DNA from: an uncultured Pelagibacteraceae bacterium
GTDB lineage: Bacteria > Pseudomonadota > Alphaproteobacteria > Pelagibacterales > Pelagibacteraceae
Length of the DNA: 64,000 nucleotides
Reading direction: 5' to 3'
Assembly (NCBI GenBank): GCA_902580505.1
Contig: CACHLB010000002.1
Location: 101,160-165,159, forward strand
A program made the position numbers and the translations under genes. The notes under the pieces were generated by a model, which saw nothing but the letters and a program-made list of their open reading frames with translations, ran no database searches and was not told where the DNA came from. Below are positions 1-9,426 of this stretch, piece by piece; the first letter of the stretch is position 1, and each line of letters begins with the position of its first letter.

Positions 1-353
1 TTCGTGATAATTGTAGATCCTGTTGTTGTAATACCAGACATGCTCTCAAAAAACGCATCTGTAAAACTCAAATCCGTACTAGAAAAAATTAAAGGTAAAG
101 AACCAAATATAGCAATACTTAACCACGAAAGTGCTGTGAGCAAAAAAGCTTGAGGTAAACTTATCTTTTTATCGTGATCATAATTAGAAATGAAAAATAA
201 AAATCCAAAAACAATAGTAACAATCATTGATCCGATAAATCCTGCATCAATTTGATCAAATATTAATTGAACCAAAATAGGTACAATCATTGAAAGACCT
301 AAAATAATTTGCAAAACCCCTAATGTAAAAAAGACAGTTTTATAATTGGACAT
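1..353 (-). CDS. trkH: Trk-type potassium uptake protein TrkH, N-terminal part (runs off window start)
   Basis: Not in ORF track. Reverse-strand translation from ATG at 353: MSNYKTVFFTLGVLQIILGLSMIVPILVQLIF...SLPQAFLLTALSWLSIAIFGSLPLIFSSTDLSFTDAFFESMSGITTTGSTIIT, typical TrkH first pore-loop region. Confidence 0.88.
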   Translation of the reverse strand, partial: MSNYKTVFFTLGVLQIILGLSMIVPILVQLIFDQIDAGFIGSMIVTIVFGFLFFISNYDHDKKISLPQAFLLTALSWLSIAIFGSLPLIFSSTDLSFTDAFFESMSGITTTGSTIIT

Positions 354-439
354 TTTGAATGGACATTATTTTATGGTAAATAAATTTCAACTCTATATGA
401 ATTATTAAAAAGGCTGATATTAAGGATATTTAAGTAGTT

Positions 440-2008
440 GTGATAGACAAAACAAATTTTGACAAAACAAACGCCTGGCCATTTGTTGAGGCTAAAAAGC
501 TATTAAGAGAGAGAAAATCGAACATAGAGAAAAAAAATAAAATAGTTTTACAAACTGGTTATGGTCCTAGTGGTCTACCACATATAGGTACATTTGGAGA
601 AGTTGCAAGGACGACAATGATTGTCAACGCTCTTGATCATTTAACAGATATTCCAAAGGAAATTATTACATTTTCTGATGATATGGATGGTCTTAGAAAA
701 GTACCTGAAAATGTTCCAAATCAAGAAAAGCTCAAAAATAATCTTCACAAACCTTTAACGGATGTCCCTGATCCATTTGAAAAGTTTAGTAGTTTTGGAG
801 AACATAATAATAATATGTTGAAACAATTTCTTGATAATTTTAAATTTAAATATTCATTTAAAAGTTCTACAGAACTCTACAAGTCTGGTTATTTTAATGA
901 CACTCTAAAATTAGTTCTAGAAAATTATGAAAAAATTATGGAAATAATTCTTCCAACTTTAGGCAAAGAAAGACAGAAAACCTATTCCCCCTTTTTACCA
1001 ATATGCCCAGAAACTGGAAAAGTTCTTGAAATACCTGTTTTAGAAATTGATTCTAAATCTCCTAAAATCATATTTGATAATAATGGATCAAAATTGGAAA
1101 AAAGTATTTTAGACGGGAACTGCAAATTGCAATGGAAAGTTGATTGGGCAATGAGATGGTACGCTTTAGATGTTGATTTTGAAATGTATGGAAAGGATTT
1201 AATTGAGAGTGCAATTCTTTCAACTAAGATTATTAAAACATTAGGTAAATCTAACCCATCTGGTTTTGCGTATGAACTTTTTTTGGACGAAAAAGGTGAA
1301 AAAATATCTAAATCAAAAGGTAATGGAGTAACTATAGATGAATGGCTGAATTATGCATCTCCTCAAAGTCTATCTCTTTACATGTATCAAAATCCAAAAA
1401 GAGCAAAAAAATTGTACAGAGAAGTTGTTCCAAAAGCTGTTGATGAATATCTAGATTTTATAGAAAAAGGAAAAACTCAAAATGATTTACAGAAGTTAAT
1501 GAATCCAGTTTGGCATGTACATAATGGATCAATGCCAGAGGAAAATACAATTATGACTTTTTCAATGCTTTTAAATTTAGTTGAAACAAGTAATGCGGAC
1601 AGCAAACAATTACTTTGGAAATTTGTAAAAAAATACAAGTCAGAAATTAATGAAAATGATCATCCAATTTTTGATAATTTAATTGAATATGCAATAAAAT
1701 ATTTCAATGATGTTATAAAAACAAAAAAAATTTACAAAACTCCAAATGAAAAAGAGAAAGTTGCACTGGAAGCATTAATTAAGTCTTTAGATAATTGTAA
1801 TGATAAAATGGCTCCTGAAGATATTCAGACAAATATTTTTACCGTAGGAAAAGAAAATGGTTATAAAGAAAATTTAAGAGAATGGTTTAAGCTTATCTAT
1901 GAGGTTGTATTTGGTGACGAAAATGGACCCAGAATGGGCTTCTTCATTAGTTTTTTTGGAGTAAATGAAACCAAAGAATTGATAAGAAAAAAGGTTGAAA
2001 ATGTTTAA
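440..2008 (+). CDS. lysK: Lysyl-tRNA synthetase, class I
   Basis: 522 aa, GTG start; GPSGLPHIGTFGE (HIGH-like) and KISKSKGN (KMSKS) motifs in class I LysRS architecture. Confidence 0.93.
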   Translation: MIDKTNFDKTNAWPFVEAKKLLRERKSNIEKKNKIVLQTGYGPSGLPHIGTFGEVARTTMIVNALDHLTDIPKEIITFSDDMDGLRKVPENVPNQEKLKNNLHKPLTDVPDPFEKFSSFGEHNNNMLKQFLDNFKFKYSFKSSTELYKSGYFNDTLKLVLENYEKIMEIILPTLGKERQKTYSPFLPICPETGKVLEIPVLEIDSKSPKIIFDNNGSKLEKSILDGNCKLQWKVDWAMRWYALDVDFEMYGKDLIESAILSTKIIKTLGKSNPSGFAYELFLDEKGEKISKSKGNGVTIDEWLNYASPQSLSLYMYQNPKRAKKLYREVVPKAVDEYLDFIEKGKTQNDLQKLMNPVWHVHNGSMPEENTIMTFSMLLNLVETSNADSKQLLWKFVKKYKSEINENDHPIFDNLIEYAIKYFNDVIKTKKIYKTPNEKEKVALEALIKSLDNCNDKMAPEDIQTNIFTVGKENGYKENLREWFKLIYEVVFGDENGPRMGFFISFFGVNETKELIRKKVENV

Positions 2009-3041
2009 TCTTATAAGACCTTTTATATTTAAATTTAGCCCTGAAGTTGCACATTCGCTAGCAATAAAGGCTTTAAAGTTAAATCAGATACCAGCTATAG
2101 ATAAAACAACCAGAGTTACTATCCAAACTAAATTTTTAAACAAAACCTTAAATTCTCCTCTAGGTGTTGCTGCTGGATTTGATAAAAATGCAGAAGTTTA
2201 CAATCCTCTATACAAACTAGGATTTGGTTTTGTTGAAGTAGGTACAATTACACCTAAACCACAAATAGGAAATCCGAAGCCAAGAGTGTTCAGATTGGAG
2301 GAAGATGAAGCTTTAATTAATAGACTTGGATTTAATAATATTGGATCAGAAGAAAGTAAAAAAAATATTGAAAATAATTCACCTAATGGATTACTTGGTA
2401 TTAATATAGGACCTAATAAAGATACTGAAAACAGAGTTGAAGATTATTTAATTTGTTTCAGAAAATTTCATAATTTAGCAGACTATATTACAATTAATAT
2501 CTCTTCTCCTAACACAGAAAATTTAAGAAACTTTCACAAAAATGAAGAGTTAGATAATCTTTTAAAATGCATAAATGAAGAAAAGAAAAATTTAAATTCA
2601 AATGTGCCAATAGCGGTCAAAGTATCTCCTGATATTGACGAAAAAAGTATTGATGAAATCTCAGAACTTTTTTTAAAATATAATGTTCAAATAGTTATAG
2701 TTTCAAATACGACAGATAGAAATAGAGAAAATATATCTAATATAAATAAATTAGAGAAAGGTGGTTTGTCTGGAAAACCACTTGAAAATATCTCTAATGA
2801 ATTGATTAATAAATTTTTTAAATTAGTTGGAAAAAAAATCTTAATAATTGGAGTTGGAGGCGTTGACTCTGCCGATGGCGTTTTTAATAAAATTGTAAGC
2901 GGTGCAACTCTTGTGCAATTGTATACAGGTATGGTTTATAAAGGACCAACTATTGCTTCAAAGATTAATAAAGATCTCGACGAAATTGTAAAAAGAGAAG
3001 GTTTTAAAAATATTTCTGATGCTATTGGAACAAAAAATTAA
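2001..3041 (+). CDS. pyrD: Dihydroorotate dehydrogenase (quinone), class 2
   Basis: LGVAAGFDKNAEV, NISSPNTENLR, VGGVDSADGV motifs; ATG at 2001 preferred over the TTG at 1995. Confidence 0.94.
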   Translation: MFNLIRPFIFKFSPEVAHSLAIKALKLNQIPAIDKTTRVTIQTKFLNKTLNSPLGVAAGFDKNAEVYNPLYKLGFGFVEVGTITPKPQIGNPKPRVFRLEEDEALINRLGFNNIGSEESKKNIENNSPNGLLGINIGPNKDTENRVEDYLICFRKFHNLADYITINISSPNTENLRNFHKNEELDNLLKCINEEKKNLNSNVPIAVKVSPDIDEKSIDEISELFLKYNVQIVIVSNTTDRNRENISNINKLEKGGLSGKPLENISNELINKFFKLVGKKILIIGVGGVDSADGVFNKIVSGATLVQLYTGMVYKGPTIASKINKDLDEIVKREGFKNISDAIGTKN

Positions 3042-3043
3042 TC

Positions 3044-3072
3044 TTGACTGGTATTCTTTAAGACCATATACA
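3044..3072 (+). promoter_or_regulatory. Sigma70-type promoter for rpmB: TTGACT-17 nt-TATACA
   Basis: TTGACT 3044-3049, 17-nt spacer, TATACA 3067-3072, in the 43-bp gap before rpmB. Confidence 0.6.
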
Positions 3073-3084
3073 TCATGAAAATTT

Positions 3085-3366
3085 ATGTCTAAAAAATGCG
3101 AACTTACTGGTAAAATCCCTCTAAAAGGCCATAATGTTAGTCACGCTAACAATAAAACTAAGAGAAGATTTCTTCCAAATTTAAAGAAAGTAAAATTTAA
3201 AAGTGAACTTTTAAAAAAATCTATGAGATTAACAGTTTCAAATGCAGGTGTTAGATCTGTAGATAAAAAAGGTAGCTTTGATAATTTCTTAAAATCTGCA
3301 AAATCAAGAGATTTATCGTTAAGATTAAAAAAGCTTAAAAAATCAATAATCGCAAAAACAGCATAA
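3085..3366 (+). CDS. rpmB: 50S ribosomal protein L28
   Basis: [32 protein letters not shown] is typical L28. Confidence 0.96.
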   Translation: MSKKCELTGKIPLKGHNVSHANNKTKRRFLPNLKKVKFKSELLKKSMRLTVSNAGVRSVDKKGSFDNFLKSAKSRDLSLRLKKLKKSIIAKTA

Positions 3367-3914
3367 TGAATAAAGTTTTCCTTACTCTCTCATTTTTAAT
3401 GGGATTGGTTGTGCTAGCATCTAATTATTTAGTTCAATTTCCTATAAAATATTACGGTTTAGAGGAAATTTTAACTTACGGTGCTTTTAGTTACCCAATT
3501 GCATTTTTAATTACAGATTTAGCCAACAGATCCTTTGGAAAATTAGTAGCTAGAAAAATTGTCTATATAGGCTTCACAATTGGAATTTTGTTTACTTTAA
3601 TATTTTCAACTAATTTTACTGATCTTATATCTATAAGAATAGCAATTGGTTCAGGAACAGCTTTTATAATTGCTCAACTTTTAGATGTTCAAATATTTGA
3701 TCAATTAAGACAAAAAAAGTGGTTTATAGCACCCTTAATATCTTCTTTGATAGGTTCAACTGTTGATACTTTTTTATTTTTCTCAATATCATTCTATGGA
3801 ACGGGAATTCCTTGGGTAACTTTATCGTTAGGAGATCTTGCGGTAAAAATATTTGTAGCCCTTGTAATGTTGATACCTTTTAGACTATTACTCGGCACAC
3901 TAAAAGCAGCATAA
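3366..3914 (+). CDS. Queuosine precursor transporter (YhhQ/VUT family)
   Basis: 182-aa membrane protein; TYGAFSYPIAFLITDLANRSFGK...ISIRIAIGSGTAFIIAQLLDVQIFDQLR matches the VUT family. Confidence 0.82.
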   Translation: MNKVFLTLSFLMGLVVLASNYLVQFPIKYYGLEEILTYGAFSYPIAFLITDLANRSFGKLVARKIVYIGFTIGILFTLIFSTNFTDLISIRIAIGSGTAFIIAQLLDVQIFDQLRQKKWFIAPLISSLIGSTVDTFLFFSISFYGTGIPWVTLSLGDLAVKIFVALVMLIPFRLLLGTLKAA

Positions 3915-4967
3915 CTAAATTTTAGGTTCTTGTTGGGTCATGCAATGTATTGCACCAAATCCCCATATCAATTTGCTACAGTCAACTGTTTCGATTTTTC
4001 TATTTCTAAAGTAATTTTTGAAAATTTTAATTGCAATATTGTCTTCTTTTACTTTGAATATTGGAAGAATTATTTTTTTATTACAAATATAAAAATTCAT
4101 ATAACTTGCAGGAACTCTTGTATTCTCAATATAAATTGGTGAAGGCATAGGAACTTTTATAATTTTGAATTTCTTTCCTTTCTCACATTTACTTTCTTTC
4201 AATATATTTAAATTCTTATTTAAGTTTTTGTAATTTATATCTTTTTTATTATTTTCAACCGCAGTCATAATCGTATTTCTTGAAACAAATCTTGATATGT
4301 CATCAACATGTCCATGCGTGTCATCGCCAGCAATTCCTTTTTTAAGCCATATAAAGTTTTTTATATTTAAGTATTTATTAAACATTTTTTCGTAGTCTTT
4401 TTTTTTAAAATTTTTATTTCTTTCTTGAATTTTGCTTAATAAACATTCTTCAGTTAATAGAATTGTACCTGAGCCATTTACATCAAACGCCCCTCCTTCC
4501 ATGATTATTTTTCTAATTCTGCCTTTTTTTTTGATTGTTGGATCAATCTTTTTAAAATTAGAAATTTTACTAATACTATTATTGATTTTATTGTCATTTT
4601 TATAATTATTATACTTTGACCATCCGTTAAAACCAAAATTTAGTATTACTTTTTTCTTTTCAACTTTATTTGTTATAAATATGGGTCCAGAATCTCTTAA
4701 CCATATTCTATCAGTTTTAATATAGTGGAAGTTGATATTTTTAATTTTATTAAGTTTTATTAATTTTCTTATTTTTTTTATATTTTTACTAACGATTAAG
4801 TTAACTTTTTGATTTTTTGAAATTTTTTTTATAATCTTTAAAATTACTTCAGGAATAAATTGATATAATCCAGGCCAATCATTTTTATTATAAGGCCAAG
4901 CAATCCAAACTGAATTTTGAGGCTCCCATTCAGCCGGCATTCTAAATCCATTAAAGTTTTCATTCAT
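3915..4967 (-). CDS. aguA: Agmatine deiminase
   Basis: MPAEWEPQNSVWIAWP, DRIWLRDSGPIFI, GDDTHGHVDDISRFV, GAIHCMTQQEP (catalytic Cys). Confidence 0.93.
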   Translation of the reverse strand: MNENFNGFRMPAEWEPQNSVWIAWPYNKNDWPGLYQFIPEVILKIIKKISKNQKVNLIVSKNIKKIRKLIKLNKIKNINFHYIKTDRIWLRDSGPIFITNKVEKKKVILNFGFNGWSKYNNYKNDNKINNSISKISNFKKIDPTIKKKGRIRKIIMEGGAFDVNGSGTILLTEECLLSKIQERNKNFKKKDYEKMFNKYLNIKNFIWLKKGIAGDDTHGHVDDISRFVSRNTIMTAVENNKKDINYKNLNKNLNILKESKCEKGKKFKIIKVPMPSPIYIENTRVPASYMNFYICNKKIILPIFKVKEDNIAIKIFKNYFRNRKIETVDCSKLIWGFGAIHCMTQQEPKI

Positions 4968-5844
4968 CTGCTGGATTTTTTAGTATTCCTTTATAAAAAT
5001 CGATTCTTCTATCCCTTAAAAAAGGCCAATGCTCTCTGGCTGAATCAATTTTTTTATAGTTTATTTCGCGAATTAAAATTTCTTCTTTTTTATTCCCAAG
5101 TTTTCCAATTATTTGCCCACTAGGATCTATGATCATTGAGTTTCCCCAGAATTCTATTTTCTTCTTACCTTTTTTTTCTGTTCCAACTCTATTTATAGCA
5201 ACCACATAAGTACCATTTGCGATTGCGTGAGATTTTTGCATTGTTATCCAAGAGTCTAGTTGAGATTTTCCAAATTTTTTTTTCTCTTTAGGATGCCATC
5301 CAATAGCAGTAGGGTAAAAAATTATTTGTGCACCTTTAAGTGCAGTCAATCTTGCGGCTTCCGGGAACCATTGATCCCAACAAATTAAAGGTCCAATTTT
5401 ACCAAATTTTGTTTTAACAGATTTAAAACCTAAATCTCCAGGAGTAAAATAAAATTTTTCATAATAGCCAGGATCATCTGGTATATGCATTTTTCTATAT
5501 TTCGATAATATTTTACCTTTCTCGCTAATAACGATACTAGTATTATGATAGAAGCCATGTGTTTTTTTTTCAAATAATGAAATCATTAATACTATTTGTA
5601 AATCTTTGGCTAATTCACAAAATATTTTTGTAGTTCTGCCAGGTATTTTTTCTGCTAGCTTAAAGTTGGAATGACTTTCTGTTTGACAAAAATAATTAGA
5701 TAAAAATAGTTCTGGCACACAAATTATTCTAGCTTTTTTTGATGCTGCTTTTTTTATATTTTTAATAGCTGAATTTATATTTTTTTGAATATTATCTGAA
5801 ATTTTATTTTGAATAATTCCAATTTTTACTTTTTTGATCATCAA
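4960..5844 (-). CDS. aguB: N-carbamoylputrescine amidase (nitrilase superfamily)
   Basis: VPELFLSNYFCQTE, YRKMHIPDDPGYYEKFYFTPGD, GPLICWDQWFPEAARL; overlaps aguA by 8 bp. Confidence 0.92.
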   Translation of the reverse strand: MMIKKVKIGIIQNKISDNIQKNINSAIKNIKKAASKKARIICVPELFLSNYFCQTESHSNFKLAEKIPGRTTKIFCELAKDLQIVLMISLFEKKTHGFYHNTSIVISEKGKILSKYRKMHIPDDPGYYEKFYFTPGDLGFKSVKTKFGKIGPLICWDQWFPEAARLTALKGAQIIFYPTAIGWHPKEKKKFGKSQLDSWITMQKSHAIANGTYVVAINRVGTEKKGKKKIEFWGNSMIIDPSGQIIGKLGNKKEEILIREINYKKIDSAREHWPFLRDRRIDFYKGILKNPADE

Positions 5845-6885
5845 TCAAAATATTTTGGAAAAGTTTTTTCTGTCTCTACTTTTCCACTCTCCAGTATGAT
5901 AGGCGTCACTTGCTATTAATGGTAAAACGCTTGTAGCTTCAGCAAATACCATTTGTTCTTTGGTAGTATCAACCTTACCCCATGAACTTGCTTCTTTTAA
6001 TGTTGAACTACTGCAAGCCCCATCTCTTGAGTCAGCAACAGTAATTTGTATTGCATATTTGTGCATATCTACATTTTTTCCTAAAAGTTCAGCACAAATT
6101 ACCGTGTCTTGTATAAAGTTTTTAGGAACTCCACCACCAATCATAAATAATCCCGATCCTTTAGATTTAATTTTAATCTCTGTTAATTCTCTAAATTCTC
6201 TTATTGAGTCTATTGTAATATGATTTTTTGGATTTCTCTCTTGATGCATGACTAATCCAAAACCTGCACTTGAGTCCGTAAATGCAGGACAGAATATAGG
6301 TACGTCGTTATCAAAAGCTGTTTCAATTAAAGAACCTTTCTTTTTAGAATTAGTTTTTAGATATTTGCCTATCTCTTTAATAAATTCTCTCGATGTGTAA
6401 GACTTCGGCTCAAGTTTGTCTGCTATTTCTCCAATTGTTTTATCACAAACTTGGAGCTCCTCTTCATCGATGTAAGTATCATAAATTCTATCTATATAAT
6501 TGTCTCTAAGTTCATTATCATTTTGATATTGTGATCCTTGGTAATGTTTAAATCCAAGCGCTTCAAAAAAATCCATATCTATTATAGATGCTCCAGTTGC
6601 TACAATTGCATCTACCATGTTATATTTAACCATATCTCTATAAATATGCATACATCCAGCAGCAGAAGTAGACCCTGCAAGCGTTAAGAATATTGTACAA
6701 TCTTTATCTTTAAGCATTTCATTATATATCTTAGATGCATTAGCAGTTTCTCTTGAAACAAAAGACATTTTTTCCATAGAAGATATAATTTTTCTAGAGT
6801 CAAATGATGTAATATCAATATGCTCAACTTCTTTACTTAAAAAGTCTTTTTTTCTATTATGATTAAGATTTTTTGTATCTGACAT
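5845..6885 (-). CDS. Deoxyhypusine synthase-like protein (bacterial DHS family; probably polyamine-forming)
   Basis: LAGSTSAAGCMHIYRDMV, ATGASIIDMDFFEALG, GGGVPKNF, EASSWGKVD (active-site Lys motif of DHS). Confidence 0.87.
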   Translation of the reverse strand: MSDTKNLNHNRKKDFLSKEVEHIDITSFDSRKIISSMEKMSFVSRETANASKIYNEMLKDKDCTIFLTLAGSTSAAGCMHIYRDMVKYNMVDAIVATGASIIDMDFFEALGFKHYQGSQYQNDNELRDNYIDRIYDTYIDEEELQVCDKTIGEIADKLEPKSYTSREFIKEIGKYLKTNSKKKGSLIETAFDNDVPIFCPAFTDSSAGFGLVMHQERNPKNHITIDSIREFRELTEIKIKSKGSGLFMIGGGVPKNFIQDTVICAELLGKNVDMHKYAIQITVADSRDGACSSSTLKEASSWGKVDTTKEQMVFAEATSVLPLIASDAYHTGEWKSRDRKNFSKIF

Positions 6886-8063
6886 TATGCAACAAGAAAC
6901 TCTTTATTTGTTTCTTTGTCATACATCGTCATAATTGGATCATCACAAACTTCGTAAATACTATCAGAATAATATCCATTAAATTGAGTTCTAAATGTCA
7001 AACCGTATGCTCCTAATTGACCAAGTTCAATGTAATCACCTTCTTTAATATTATTAGGTAGAATAAAAGGTCCCTTCATATAATCCATGCTATCACATGT
7101 AGGTCCATAAAAATCAAATGAAGTTAATTTTTTTGATATAATTCTTCCACTTGTAATTATCCTTGATGGATAAACTATATTAGGTACTCCTGCATCAAAT
7201 AAAGTTCCGTATGTTCCATCATTAATATATAGCTTTTGTTTTTTCCTTAAGTTTACTCTAACAATTGTTGAACCACTTTCTGCAACAATTGCTCGACCTG
7301 GCTCACATATAATTTCTGGTCTTTTTTCTAATTTTAATTTATTTAATGAATTTTTTATTTCCTCAAAATAAGAGTCTAATGATTGAGGAACTAAGTCAGG
7401 ATAGATTGTTGGAAATCCTCCACCTATATTTATAACATCTGGAACTATTTTTGTTTTTTTTATTATATATTTAATTTCGTTAATCCCTTTTGAATAGGAT
7501 ATTGGATGCATACATTGCGAACCCACATGAAAACTTAATCCTATTTTTTTTGCATACTGTTTTGTTAATCTATAAAGGCCTATTGCTTCAGAAGTTTGTG
7601 CGCCAAATTTTTTAGATAAATCTATTTCTGCGTGTTCATTAGAAACTGCAACTCTTACAAATAACTCCAAATCCTTAGCTTGATTAGTACTATTAAGAAT
7701 TTTTATTAATTCATCTTTTGTATCTATTGAAAAAGTCTTAATATTATATTTGAAATAAGCTTCACTTATACTTTCTTTGCTTTTTACAGTGTGCATATAG
7801 GAACATTTTGCACTGGGATTAATACTTCTAATTGCCTCAACTTCTTTAATCGAAGCGATATCAAAATCATTAATTCCACTTTCTACGATAGTTTTTAATA
7901 CTAATGGATGCGGGTTAGTTTTAACTGCATATAAAATTTTACCAGGAAATTTATTCTGAAAAAATCTAGAAGCAATATTTATAGAATTTCTTCTAATACA
8001 ATAGACAGGTTCTGTTGGTTTCAGTTGATTAACTAATTCATCAACTGATTTAAATTTTTGCAT
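6885..8063 (-). CDS. Type III (alanine-racemase fold) PLP-dependent decarboxylase, ornithine/lysine decarboxylase-like
   Basis: YAVKTNPHP, HVGSQC, INIGGGFP, CEPGRAIVA, YGPTCDSMDYM motifs. Confidence 0.9.
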   Translation of the reverse strand: MQKFKSVDELVNQLKPTEPVYCIRRNSINIASRFFQNKFPGKILYAVKTNPHPLVLKTIVESGINDFDIASIKEVEAIRSINPSAKCSYMHTVKSKESISEAYFKYNIKTFSIDTKDELIKILNSTNQAKDLELFVRVAVSNEHAEIDLSKKFGAQTSEAIGLYRLTKQYAKKIGLSFHVGSQCMHPISYSKGINEIKYIIKKTKIVPDVINIGGGFPTIYPDLVPQSLDSYFEEIKNSLNKLKLEKRPEIICEPGRAIVAESGSTIVRVNLRKKQKLYINDGTYGTLFDAGVPNIVYPSRIITSGRIISKKLTSFDFYGPTCDSMDYMKGPFILPNNIKEGDYIELGQLGAYGLTFRTQFNGYYSDSIYEVCDDPIMTMYDKETNKEFLVA

Positions 8064-8131
8064 TTAAAGCTCCAAAAAAAATTTAACAAAAAAAACCGGC
8101 ATAACTGCTATGCAAGTTTATATAAAACGAG

Positions 8132-8160
8132 CATTTATGCAGAAAATGAGCCAATGTAAA
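8132..8160 (-). promoter_or_regulatory. Possible promoter of the decarboxylase/polyamine operon (TTTACA-17-TAAATG on minus strand)
   Basis: TTTACA at 8160-8155, 17-nt spacer, weak -10 TAAATG at 8137-8132. Confidence 0.35.
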
Positions 8161-8174
8161 GTAAAAATGTACCC

Positions 8175-8204
8175 TTGAAATAATTTAGAATGTTTCCATA
8201 TAAG
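8175..8204 (+). promoter_or_regulatory. Promoter of regA-like gene: TTGAAA-18-TATAAG
   Basis: TTGAAA 8175-8180, 18-nt spacer, TATAAG 8199-8204, only 4 nt before ATG 8209. Confidence 0.5.
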
Positions 8205-8208
8205 GCAC

Positions 8209-8772
8209 ATGCCAGAAACAGAAATATTAAAAAAAATAACAGAATTTGAGGATAAATCTCTTCTTATAGTAGATGATGATAACCCTTTTAGAGAAAGACT
8301 AGCTCGAGCAATGGAGAAAAAGGGGTTTTCTGTTTCACAAGCAGAAGGTGTAAAAATTGGATTAGAATCTGTAAAATCAAAAAAACCTGCTTTTGCGGTT
8401 GTTGACTTAAGACTAAACGATGGAAACGGACTAGAGGTTGTAAAAGAAATCCAGAAAAATAACTCAGAGAGTAGAATAGTGATGCTTACAGGTTATGGAA
8501 ACATACCAACTGCAGTAGCAGCCATTAAAGAAGGTGCAATTGATTATTTAGCTAAACCAGCAGATGCAGATGACGTAGAAAAAGCACTTTTAGCTGATCC
8601 AAATAAAAAAGCTGCTCCACCAGAAAATCCAATGTCCGCTGATAGAGTTAAATGGGAACATATTCACAGAGTTTTTGAATTATGTAACAGAAATGTATCT
8701 GAGACTGCAAGAAGACTTAAAATGCATCGAAGAACACTTCAAAGAATTCTATCAAAAAGATCTCCAAGGTAA
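8209..8772 (+). CDS. regA: Response regulator of the RegA/PrrA/ActR family
   Basis: Receiver domain LIVDDDNPF...VVDLRLNDGNG...LTGYGNIPTAVAAIKEGAIDYLAKPAD and Fis-type HTH RNVSETARRLKMHRRTLQRILSKRSPR. Confidence 0.92.
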   Translation: MPETEILKKITEFEDKSLLIVDDDNPFRERLARAMEKKGFSVSQAEGVKIGLESVKSKKPAFAVVDLRLNDGNGLEVVKEIQKNNSESRIVMLTGYGNIPTAVAAIKEGAIDYLAKPADADDVEKALLADPNKKAAPPENPMSADRVKWEHIHRVFELCNRNVSETARRLKMHRRTLQRILSKRSPR

Positions 8773-8774
8773 TT

Positions 8775-9326
8775 CTAAATATATTTTCTAAGTTTAATAA
8801 TTTTATTAACTAAAGCTGTTAGTAATAATATCTTAAATAATTCAGCATAAAGAAATGGATATACACCAAATTCTAATATTGGTTTATCCCAACCAATTAA
8901 ATTTCCAAGCCACAAAATACCTAAAATATATATTACTGATGTTGCAATTATAATTTTTAAAAAATTTAATATATGGTTTTTATCGTATGTAAATATGCCT
9001 GCTATTAGACATGCAAATATAAAACCTATTAAATATCCCATTGTGGGACCAACAAAATAAGTTAATCCTATTCCTTTCTCTGGTGAGTTAGAAAATACCG
9101 GTAATCCCATAATTCCTTCTATCAAATAAAAAACTACCGAAAGCACCCCGACTTTATATCCAAATGAAATTCCTAAAAACAAAACTATAAATGTTTGCAT
9201 AGTCATAGGAACTGGATAAAAAGGTATTTTAATTTTTGCAGATATTGTCAATAAAATAGAACCTATTAATGCAAATATTATGATTTTAATTATTTTATTA
9301 TTAGAAATTGAATTTACTAATTCCAT
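8775..9326 (-). CDS. bioY: Biotin transporter BioY
   Basis: PFYPVPMTMQTFIVLFLGISFGYKVGVLSVVFYLIEGIMGLPVF, GPTMGYLIGF. Confidence 0.92.
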   Translation of the reverse strand: MELVNSISNNKIIKIIIFALIGSILLTISAKIKIPFYPVPMTMQTFIVLFLGISFGYKVGVLSVVFYLIEGIMGLPVFSNSPEKGIGLTYFVGPTMGYLIGFIFACLIAGIFTYDKNHILNFLKIIIATSVIYILGILWLGNLIGWDKPILEFGVYPFLYAELFKILLLTALVNKIIKLRKYI

Positions 9327-9372
9327 TAGCTTTAAATTACTATTTTAATAAAGTTTAATCCACTAATATTTA

Positions 9373-9401
9373 TTAACAGGATATTTTATTCTTACTATAA
9401 T
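9373..9401 (+). promoter_or_regulatory. Sigma70-type promoter for polA: TTAACA-17-TATAAT
   Basis: TTAACA 9373-9378, 17-nt spacer, consensus TATAAT 9396-9401. Confidence 0.65.
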
Positions 9402-9426
9402 ACGTCAATTTATTATAAATTAAATT

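Noticed and set aside
440-2008. Class I LysRS as an unusual, archaeal-type enzyme
   Set aside because: Class I LysRS is normal in many alphaproteobacteria, so not a novelty.
3930-4142. Plus-strand ORF of 70 aa within aguA
   Set aside because: Antisense to a well-supported enzyme gene, F/N/I-rich composition, no recognisable motifs.
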